NCBI GenBank assembly: GCA_911728455.2
Contig: OU452236.1
Location: 10,655,195 to 10,719,194 of the forward strand
Source: Marthasterias glacialis
Taxonomy: Eukaryota > Echinodermata > Asteroidea > Forcipulatida > Asteriidae
Length of the DNA stretch: 64,000 bases
Direction: 5' to 3'
Below are positions 55,610 to 64,000 of the stretch, piece by piece; positions within the stretch are counted from its first letter, which is position 1, and each line of letters starts with the position of its first letter. A program made the translations under genes and the position numbers. The notes under the pieces were generated by a model. The model did no database searches. It was not told the origin of the DNA and saw only the letters and a list, made by a program, of their open reading frames with translations.

Positions 55610-57045
55610 CTGAGATTTGACATTTTATATTATCTCATGTTGTGTGCAGCACATAAATCACCCTCCCTTTACAGTAGTCGGGAAAAGAAATAAAATTTAC
55701 TTTTTACAAGACAAACCTATTACATATGGCATATCCCTTGTAAATTATTATGTGCGCTAGTCGCACTCGTGCCTGTTACAAATGTATAAAACCTTGTAAT
55801 TTGACTACCAATGACGTCATCATGAGGCCACTTGTTGATGCACACATTTAGTATGAGGTTTTAGTGTGTGCCAACTTTCAATAGGATATGAGTCTTAAAA
55901 ATAACCAATAATAAAGTGGAATTTGGATTAGAAGAACCTGAAAGAAAAGGAGAAAACAAAGAAAACAAAAATATTAGCACAAAAACAAAGGCTTTTCTGC
56001 TGTAGTGCGGAAAAACCAAATAAAGAAACAAAAACATACAAATAAACAATTGAAATCCATAAACAGCCATTGACATTCTTTTAAAAAAATGTTGAGAAAA
56101 CCAACGGCTCAGAGTCACCACCTCTATAAAAGAGTGTTAACACGGTGTCACCGAAAGTCTTTTCTTATCATTGACATTCTGTTGGGCTGAGGAGATAATC
56201 TCCCTGTGTTTAACTCGTTAAATGTCTTTTATGTGCGATGAACTCTGCACGATAAATGGCTTTCTGTGCACAACCGTTCTCTTTGCAAGAGGTCTCGAGG
56301 CTTGATTAAGTATACTGCCCGGCCTGGTGCCGATCCAAAAGCAACAACAGTAGGCGACAATATTTTTGGAAGAAATCAGCTGATTAAAGCCTGTTGCTTG
56401 GAGTTGGATCCTGTTGAACAGTCTGTCTGAATGTGGTTTTAACAACAGAGCTGTCAATCACTTTCGGAAGATGTCTTTGAAAAAATATTTGTTGTTAGCT
56501 GGGACAAATTAGACATGGGCTAATTCTTTTTAAACTTCAAATTCTTTGCGGAATTCAACTTCGGGGAAAATGGACAGCAAATTAGCAGAGAATAGTTTGC
56601 CTCAACAGTAAAAAAATATAACAAAACAAAAATAAACAAATAAAAATCAATATTAAGTGGTGTACCAAGCATCAAAGATGTATTAACGTCAATGGAAGCT
56701 ATGGTAATAGCCTACATCCATTTAAATGTTTGTTTTAATCTAGATTCCTTAAGCAAGTAACGATAGACATTTTTGTTGTTGAAACGAAAGTTCGAAATTA
56801 TGACATCACATGTAGACATGAAATTACTTGAAACGTCAAGACTATTATTTTTTCGATTCTGTTTCTTCTCAGTACCACCACTTTTTACAAGAGAGAGATT
56901 TTACCCTCACTACAGGGTTGTCACTGGCAAGCTAATTTCGTAGTATTTGAAGGGTTTAAAATAAAATAACTTTTTTCAATGGCCCAAACAACAAGATGAT
57001 GTTTTGAACTACATGTACAACATTAATTTCTAATGTATGTTAACA
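55610..57045. other. No gene recognised
   Basis: AT-rich intronic DNA. Frames at 55861-56121 and 56218-56457 on the minus strand show no motif. I saw no repeat borders. Confidence 0.4.
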
Positions 57046-57639
57046 TTATTAGGTGTTCGGGCAATAGCCCGAATACCTATTGTTTTTGTTGTTTTTTTGT
57101 TGTTGTTTTTTTTTTTATAGTTTATGGTAATCATTTCAAAGTTGGTATAAATAATGACCTTCATGAAGACAACATAAGTGTGAAGTAGTACATTGATGAT
57201 GTCATATGTCACATGGTATTACATTAAAGGTGCACTTTTTGAAGTCCAGTATCTACCAAACTTCATACTTGGATGACTTAAAAACTTGCTATGTTGTGAA
57301 AAGACATTGTACTTTATTGCTTTATATGTGATGGTTTCTTACTATTTTTTAATTTGTGAGCACTTTTTAAATAGCTAGAGAATGTAACAAACTATAATTA
57401 ACAATTTTCTTGCACTAGGCTAGCAAGGTCACCAACAGAAATCTATATTATTAAAGCCGTAACTCCGCCATCTTGGACATACGGGGAGCGCCATCTTGCA
57501 TTTTTGGTGTGGTGACTTCACAAATGTTGGTAGTAAGATCGTTCTGTTCGTCTGGGTTTCAGATCCACCAAAACACTGTTTGATGTGACCTTTGACTCGA
57601 AAAAAGCTCCCGAATGACCCTTCACACTCGCAGCATGAA

Positions 57640-57995
57640 CTTTGACTCATGTCACATGTCTGTTGGCTCTGTAGACGGCGGTTTTGATTGGCCGTTGATT
57701 GTTGTTGGTTTTTCCCAGTTGCCCTTTTCCCCTTTTTTATTATTTTCTCCGTATGGTATTTATTGTTTTCTTTCATAAAAAAAATAAGACAAAATAGTCT
57801 CTCTCTATTTAACGGATGAAGGGTAGTTTCAACAAAATTGTACGATCAAGGTATGTCACATGTATGTTGGCTCTTCAGACGGCTATTTTGATTGGCCGTT
57901 GATATTTTTGGGTTTGCCTCAGTTGCCCTTTTCCCTTTTTTTGCCCTTATTTTTTTCGTATGGTATTTATTATTGTACTTCATAAGAAAAGTTAT
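57640..57995 (+). repeat. Tandem pair, period about 204 bp
   Basis: GTCACATGTCTGTTGGCTCT at 57651 and GTCACATGTATGTTGGCTCT at 57855 start two similar units. Shared parts include TTTTGATTGGCCGTTGAT, CAGTTGCCCTTTTCCC and TCGTATGGTATTTATT. The 115-codon minus-strand frame (57429-57776) spans one unit and is not supported as a gene. Confidence 0.7.
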
Positions 57996-58737
57996 CTCTC
58001 TCTATTTAACGGATAAAGGGTAGTTTCAACAAAATGGTACAAAGATTATTTCATTTCACATCCTCAAAACTTTATTTTTTGCGTCACATAATGACCGATT
58101 GTGTGGCATTCTGGGAATAGGGATGAAGGCCAGCTGAACAAGGTAGTCATTTATGACCTTTGCCTCGCAACAACACTGCATTGTGTTCTCACACGTATCT
58201 GATTGCCTTCTTCGGAGGGCATTTTCAACTGGTCACTGTTTATTGTTTGATCTTTGGCTTTTGACCTGGCCGATTACACAGTCAATGCCACGTTGGTCAT
58301 GATCATGTTATTGTTAGTTGGATTGGTATGATTTTCTCAATCGCTGGTCTTTCATCATTATCATGTTGGATAGTTTGGTGTGATTTTCTGCATTGCTGGT
58401 CTTTTAAATAAGCCATCGGTAGTCGTTGTAGTACCCGTAGGCGTAGTTTGTACTCATCGCTGGATGTTCGAAAGTGGTAAGTACATTTCTATTCTATAAA
58501 AAAAAAAAAAAAATACAAATACAAACTTCACTGTAAGTGTAAACTCAAATATTTCATAATGATGTATGATTATGAATTTATACCTAGACAAAAATCAAGT
58601 ATTTTGGGCTTCACCACCTCACCTATCCTCTTCACTTCAGACCCTGTGGTCCATAATAAGGCTGCAAGGATTCTTCTCCAGAGTCCAGGGGCAGGGCTTA
58701 TTATAGTCAGATAGCTGGATAGTGGTACTGGTACAAT

Positions 58738-59205
58738 GTGGGCTGCACTTTCAATGGGGTCCATCCGAAGTTCCCTAATATACAGATGTTCCCCGATACC
58801 AACGTTCCCAAAAACATGGTTATGTTTGGGTTTTGTTTGGCCACGGAAAATAGGCCTACATCTACTTATCAGTTCGATGTAGATCCATCTCGACTCAAAA
58901 CCGACCTGACGCATGCCATCTCGACTCAAAAGTATCTCTTTTCTTGCAGATATCCCAATTGATGATCCCTTCACAACTGAAGAAGACACTGTGAAATACA
59001 TCCCAACCACTCCAATGACAACCCCACCACCCACAACACCACCTGCGCGAAGATCAAGCTCTACAATACCTCAACCTCCACCAACAACAATTGACTTAAC
59101 AAAGACAGGACCGCAAGCTACTCAACAAACGACCAATACAACATCACCCAAATTGCCTCCTAGAAAAAGAAAGAGGAACTCTAAAAACAAACAACCTCTA
59201 TTTTA
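58738..59205 (+). pseudogene. Pro/Thr-rich reading frame with basic tail, frameshifted
   Basis: The first part (58738-58962) has TNVPKNMVMFGFCLATENRP and DPSRLKTDLTHAIST. One frame over, the second part (58946-59205) has DIPIDDPFTTEEDTVKYIP, then a Thr/Pro-rich stretch (TTPMTTPPPTTPPARR) and a tail PPRKRKRNSKNKQPLF. It ends in a proper stop, TAA at 59204. The basic tail looks like a nuclear localisation signal. The family is unknown. It may be the remains of an element's own protein or a captured exon. Confidence 0.4.
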
Positions 59206-59219
59206 ACCTGAGCGTGCAT

Positions 59220-61020
59220 TTCAAACTCCAATAGACCTTATGCGTTGAAGACATCAAGCCCCCATACTAAGGGTAAACCAATGCAATGATTAGCCTCTAA
59301 CCCAATGAAACAATTGTCAACCAAACCTTTGTAAGTTAATTAGCATTTTTTTATATTTCATTAGTTTCTTTCACGTAAATTAGACAATTTTTTTATCTTT
59401 AACCTGTGCAATTTATCTTCCAAGTTTCTTTCAATCTCTTTTATTACAAATATTTCCATGACAACTGTAAATCAAACAAAACAATTCATGAGGTACAACA
59501 GTACCTCATTCCAAACCAAACTATTTCTTTTCATGCAGTTGTCTTTTTAATTTTCAATATGATTACAACTCCAAAACGTCCAATCATAAGCCTCAAGCCA
59601 AAATAACCTGTTCCCAACCAGTCTTTTGTTATACAATAAGTTTTTTTACTTCATTACTTTTGTTACTGTAAATTAAATCCATATTTATTTTTCTGTTTAA
59701 CTATACAGTTACAGTTTCAAGTATTCTTTAAATGTATATTATTAGTCTTTGTATAAAAACTCACCAAAGATAGGGCGTTCTAATCAAACTCAATACCTCA
59801 TTGCAAACCAATTTTCATTATGTCATTTTTATTGTTCAATATGTTAACACCTCCAAAACGCCACAATTGTTCGCTAAAATCCCAGTCAGCTATTGCCAAC
59901 GAAACCATTGTAATACAATATAAATTCAATCCATATTTATTTTTCTGTTTAACTATACAGTTACAGTTTGAAGTATTCTTTAAATGTATATTATTAGTCT
60001 TATTTATATAAAAACTCACCAAAGATAGGGCGTTCTAATCAAACTCAATACCTCATTGCAAACCAATTTTCATTATGTCATTAGTATTGTTCAATATGTA
60101 AACACCTCCAAAACGCCACATTTATTCGCTAAAATCCCAGTCAGCTATTGCCAACAAACCATTGTAATACAAATTGCTTTTTTACTTCATCACTATTTTC
60201 CTGTGAGTTATACCTTATTTATTTTTGTTTACGCTGTACAGTCAATGTTACAAGTATTCTTTAAATGTATTTTAGTAGTATTATCTTAAAAACAACTCAA
60301 CAAAGGTAGTGTACATTCAAATAACACTACAATACCTAATTGCAAACCAATCTATTCCTTTTCATTTTGTTTTCATTTAACACTGTTCAATGATAACACC
60401 TCAAAACCTCACATTCATTACGCTGAAATCCACAAACTATTGCCAACCAAACCTTTATTATATAAATAGCTTTTTTACTTCATAAGGCATACTTTCTCTC
60501 CTATAAATTAAACCTTATTTATTTTGCTGTTTAAACTTTAAACTAATGTTCAAAGTATTTCTTAAATATATCACAGTTACTTTCATAATCACTCCACAAA
60601 CGTAAGACATTCAAATGAGACTACAAAGCCTCATTGCAACCCAATATGTCCCTTTTTTTTATCTGTTACCATTAGTATTGTTCAATATCTTGCTTTCAAC
60701 TCAAAAACATCAAATTCATAACGCTGAAGTCCCCCAAACTACTGCCAACCAAACCTTTGTAATATAAATAGCTTTTATTACTTCATGACTTTCTTCCATG
60801 TAACTTAAAGCAATATATATTTCATTTTTTAAAGTGTACAGTTTTTGTTACAACTATTCTTTAAATGTCTTTTAATTTTGTTATTTTCATACGTCTCAAC
60901 AATAAAAGGAAATTCAAAACACACCAAAACTCTCATTGCAAACCACTCTCTTCCTTTTCAGATAACAATGTTCAATTTTAAATAACAAAACCCACCAGTT
61001 TCACACCAAAAAATCCCTCC
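59220..61020 (+). repeat. Degenerate satellite, units about 235-250 bp, six or more
   Basis: Units carry CAATACCTCATTGCAAACCA, TTCAATATGTTAACACCTCC or AAAACGCCACA-like words, GCTATTGCCAACGAAACC, and AATACAATATAAATT-CAATCC, TTTATTTTTCTG, TACAGTTACAGTTT, TTCTTTAAATGTATATTA, AACTCACCAAAGATAGG. Two successive units at about 59760-60005 and 60005-60200 are almost identical; later ones are diverged. The whole array lies in the family C element. Confidence 0.8.
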
Positions 61021-61920
61021 CTTAAAAAAAAACTCATTTTGACTTCATAACTTCCACATAAGGATCTCCCACATTAAAAACTATGCAACTTCTTCAATGA
61101 ATCCTGAAGAATAATTTCAAAGTATAAAATGATTTCATACATTTTCACCATAAGGCTTTCAATGTTGTCAATGATTGTTTTCTTCTCCAACTACAATAAT
61201 TATGTACTTCAACCCTATCACCAACAGCACATAAAACACGCACCGCCCCGCCTATAGTAAAGTCACAATTACGCCATCACTTTCACGTTGCATCAAAAGA
61301 ACATAGGGTTTTAAATGACCTGTACTGTTACGAATTTCACATTTATCTCACTATAGTTCCATTTTTTGAGTCCCAAACACCTAGTGTTTGTCAGGTGACA
61401 AACACTACGTTCTAGTTTTAAATTGTTCATCTTTCGACTTGAATTTGGAGTATTTTTCCTGTACAATCCACTGAACTTCGTAAATATAAATACAGATTTT
61501 GATTTAAGAGCTGTCTATCACTCTCAGGAAGGGTTTGTTTTTTTCAGTCGGGATAAATGAATTCTGACATGATCATTTTTTCTAAAACATAAAGTACTCG
61601 AAAATCATTTGTGGGCAAAATTTTCTTCACAACAAATCTTCATATTAACTATGTATTGTTAAAAAAAGTCAAGGGAAAGTGTTCAGTGATTTGAACTGAC
61701 AACAACACTCCAAATGGAAAAGGTGTTGTAAAAACAAAATCATTTGCGTTAAAATATTACTCTCGTTACCACAAGTAAAGATAGACCTGTTTTGTTGAAG
61801 CAATATATTCCTTAAAGTTTTTTTTTTTTTGTTTTTTTTTTTGAAACTGAATAATATTTTGAAGTAAAGCAATTAAATCCCAAGTTTTTTTTCAGGAAAA
61901 CATTTGAATATATTTTCATA

Positions 61921-62245
61921 ATAATAATAATGATAAATAATAATGACGACGACGACAATAATAATAATAATAATGATAATGTGTGTTTATGATGCGCTTT
62001 ATCAAGCCAGCTTGGCCTCTCAAAGTCCCTTACAGTGTTATTACCCCCTGTTCATCGGATCCTAAGCATTCCTAAAACCCTCTTAACTCCTTTGGAGTAT
62101 GCAGCATCAGCAGCCAAATCAGCTCACAGGTTGCTAATCATTCACATCAACGATCTCTACCCCTTCGCAGGGACCCATTTACTCCTGGGCGATGAGAAGA
62201 ATTATAGTAAAGTGTCTTGCTCAAGGACACAAGAAAAGTCAAAAT
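61921..62245 (-). mobile_element. Microsatellite-headed dispersed element with a SINE-like tail
   Basis: An (ATAATA/ACGACG)n tract at 61921-61978 is followed by GCGCTTTATCAAGCCAGC and CTCAAAGTCCCTTACAG. It ends with TTATAGTAAAGTGTCTTGCT then CAAGGACACAAG (62200-62232). The inverse of that last block is the SINE tail seen at 63592-63630. I read this as a short dispersed element in reverse orientation. No gene was seen. Confidence 0.5.
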
Positions 62246-62522
62246 AAAAAATTTAGAAGTGTAAAACATACAAGCATACAGGTAGAGTAGAAACTTTGCC
62301 GTTAGATTATGTCCAGGCCCACACTGTATTTGAACAACACAAGCTGATGCATGGCTTTGGTAACACGCACACTAAAGCCAGATGCAGACAACTCTTTGTA
62401 TCTTTGCCTCGGAACTTGTTCAGCAAGCGGTTTAATTCAAGTGACGGGAAATCCAATCCACAGAAAACGACAAATTACGTCTTTATTTGGAAGGAATTGC
62501 TGATATATATGGAAAAGCTAGT

Positions 62523-62594
62523 TCAGAGCAAAGTAATTCCAAATGCAAGTGGCATCGCAAAGGGAAAGTTTCTTTGGAATTACTTTGCTCTTGC
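62523..62594. repeat. Hairpin in an otherwise unassigned stretch
   Basis: CAGAGCAAAGTAATTCCAAA and its inverse TTTGGAATTACTTTGCTCT bracket a 32-base loop. The 116-codon frame crossing it (62296-62646) has no motif. Another frame (62897-63115, ending ...NAWFADRYESAQH) also lacks a family. Confidence 0.75.
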
Positions 62595-63507
62595 GAAAAA
62601 TATCTTAGCAGGGACAAATTTATTATTAGACACTGCCATTTTTTAAGACGTAAAATACTTGGGGATATCAACTTAAGAGAGAAAAGTGCAAAGTTAATAA
62701 TGTAACCAGGATGATCAAGAATTAAAACTCTATCATGTGGTATAAAATGGAAAGTTCTCTGTTAGCTGGAAACAGGAATATTTGTAACAAAGATCATGGC
62801 CCAACAGAGCGCTTGTAGACTGGTCACCATATCTGTTTCACAACAGAAAAAAATAAATGAAACATTCAAGCACGGACAATTAATAAACATGCAACAGTGT
62901 TTGTCGTTGCCCATTCCACCTTGTTACTGTCACAAGAAGCCCACGCATTGGCTAAATACAACAGAAAAATTCAGACAATCACTGACAAAATTGTTGGGAC
63001 AGTGTTAACAGCACACCGGTTTAATGTTGTCAAGATGCGACAAGCGCTCGAGCAAATGCAATCAGAAGTGATCAATGCTTGGTTTGCTGATAGATATGAA
63101 AGTGCTCAACATTGAACTGGGGGTCTGGGGGTTTCCTAACGAATTTTGTCCCGGATTATAGCTGCGTGTATGTGTAACGCAGGTAGGGTACAGTATGTTC
63201 ACACACGATCAGCAGCTGGCTGTGTCAATCATGTTGGGATGTCATGCATATCAATTAGTTCTGCGCTTCCCGGTAATCAATATTCATTGTCAAGTTTAAA
63301 TTGTTTGAGTACGGATCATATATCTTCGTCATTCCAAACCAAAATTGAAAGAAAACAAAAATTTATGTGGCCGCCATAAGTTAAAAACCATGAAGTTAAT
63401 TTTATCAGCTACTGTACATCAGATAGTGCTTCAACGTCAATAGAAAAGTTTTGGAAACCTTTTCTTGCAAAGGACACCATGGCATCTTTACATCTCCAAT
63501 GTGGCAT

Positions 63508-63640
63508 GTCGTGGCCAAGCGGTTTAGTGCAACGGACTCAAGTTCTGGTGGCTAAGTCATCAGGATGTGGGTTCGAATCCCGGTCATGACAATTGTGTCC
63601 TTTATCAAAGAAACACAACTATAATTGCTTCAAATAGGGG
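63508..63640 (+). mobile_element. tRNA-Leu(CAA)-derived SINE
   Basis: Bases 63508-63590 fold like tRNA-Leu. The acceptor stem GTCGTGG pairs with TCATGAC, with wobbles. There is an A box TGGCCAAGCGG, anticodon CAA in the loop CTCAAGT, a long variable arm, and a perfect B box GGTTCGAATCC. The gene lacks the intron common in tRNA-Leu(CAA) genes and has one mismatch in the anticodon stem. It is followed by ATTGTGTCCTTTATCAAAGA not by a T run, so it looks like a SINE head with its tail. The tail matches the inverse of 62200-62232. Confidence 0.7.
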
Positions 63641-63904
63641 AAGAGGCAGTTATGTTTGTCTTGCAACGGATTCATATACTCCTCCCTGTTCTTAGCTGTG
63701 CTGTGAAGAGACTTGCATTTGTATCTCTCCATGTCTTGTTTCTGCGCATTGGGGCAGGTTTTTGGCCCTTCAAGAAAAGTAGCCCACACCTGAAGTGGCC
63801 TTTGGGCCTTGTAATGGGCGAATTCCATAAAAACAATTTTTTTAACAAATCTCCAACGACAATATATGTATTTACATTTAATTGATTCAATGGATGTAGG
63901 TCAA

Positions 63905-64000
63905 AGTTAGCTGGCAATCGAGCCATGGTTCCGTGTTCATTACCACCCATATGCCGTGGGCAACAGCCAATGTTTTTACAATTCACGCTGCATGAGTTGA
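63905..64000 (-). repeat. Inverse copy of the 42000-42480 family, cut by the window end
   Basis: GCTGGCAATCGAGCCATGGT then TCCGTGTT, GCCGTGGGCAACAGCCA and CAATTCACGCTGC match, in inverse orientation, AATTGC..TGGCCGTTACCTACAG and GAACCATGGCTCGATTGCCA of the copy at 42190-42270. It is likely the inner part of a third member. Confidence 0.6.

Larger units (their letters stand above)
57051..61415 (+). mobile_element. Helentron-like element, family C, 4.4 kb
   Basis: The 5' end is the hairpin AGGTGTTCGGGCAATAGCCC...AATACCT (57051-57078) followed by ATTGTTTTTGTTG. The 3' end is CAAACACCT, AGTGTTTGTCAGGTGACAAA..CACT (61383-61406), ACGTT, then CTAG at 61412-61415, the classic Helitron-type 3' end. 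It shares blocks with family B. Inside are a 204-bp tandem pair (57650-57990), a Pro/Thr-rich frame (58738-59205), and a tandem satellite (59220-61020). No Rep/helicase was found. Confidence 0.7.

Noticed and set aside
57429-57776. 115-codon minus-strand gene
   Set aside because: It covers one unit of a tandem pair and lacks recognisable motifs.
58570-59034. 154-codon minus-strand frame
   Set aside because: It lies opposite the more convincing Pro/Thr-rich + strand frame and has no motif, so it is treated as its shadow.
24507-61415. Autonomous Helitron with Rep/helicase protein
   Set aside because: No frame shows Rep HUH or helicase motifs in any of the Helentron-like elements here.
63508-63590. 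Functional tRNA-Leu gene
   Set aside because: The stem has a mismatch, the expected intron and T-run terminator are absent, and a SINE-type tail follows.
50631-64000. A further Roquin exon
   Set aside because: I looked for the conserved block after MQLKDE (FRTYEALRREHD-like) and did not find it on the + strand.

Overview
The window is animal nuclear DNA, AT-rich and crowded with repeats. Part of one recognisable host gene is present, split by spliceosomal introns with canonical GT/AG borders, and almost everything else is transposon-derived. The host gene is the Roquin (RC3H1/RC3H2) homologue, an animal protein. Large introns, a non-LTR element with a 2A-like NPGP motif, DIRS-like and CR1/L2-like retroelement remnants, and many Helentron-like and foldback elements fit a marine invertebrate, possibly a deuterostome or a mollusc. 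I cannot name the species from sequence alone. No bacterial-style genes, CRISPR arrays or rRNAs were seen.

Layout. 0-7.3 kb: palindromic and foldback DNA elements, including GGCGGCCGCC-bearing repeats and long hairpins. 7.5-12.4 kb: a roughly 204-bp tandem array split by a nearly complete but dead CR1/L2-like LINE, itself split by a foldback element with a 6-bp target duplication. 12.4-15.6 kb: a Helentron-type fragment split by a 2.35-kb composite foldback element with a 9-bp target duplication. 16-23.6 kb: further inverted-repeat elements and a minus-strand LINE remnant. 24.5-29.5 kb: nested Helentron-like elements. 29.9-30.8 kb: a TIR element. 31.3-31.7 kb: a 23-bp minisatellite. 31.83-50.63 kb: the first three visible coding exons of Roquin on the + strand, with introns of 3.3 and 14.7 kb. 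The second intron holds a Helentron-like element, an RTE-like RT fragment, a DIRS-like RT/RNase H fragment, a LINE endonuclease fragment, a broken transposase-like gene and a LINE fragment with a 2A-like motif. 50.6 kb to the end: the start of intron 3, with more nested Helentron-like copies, a 1.2-kb element with a 6-bp target duplication, a 4.4-kb Helentron-like element with an internal satellite, and a tRNA-Leu-derived SINE.

How it fits together. Roquin is the only gene here likely to be functional. Its N-terminal 277 residues are readable: the RING domain, then the first HEPN part, then the start of the ROQ domain. The rest must lie beyond position 64000. The repeats form a readable stratigraphy, with insertions inside insertions and several exact target duplications. 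The most unusual pattern is in the Helentron-like elements. They carry tandem ~143-bp units, each with two nuclear-receptor half-sites arranged as DR5 (TGACCC, 5 bases, TGACCT), in many copies followed by an ETS-like ACTTCCGGT. A second family in the same window carries ER6 and DR4 arrangements of the same half-site. This may be a mobile family that carries and spreads receptor-type regulatory cassettes. That is an inference from motifs, not evidence of binding.
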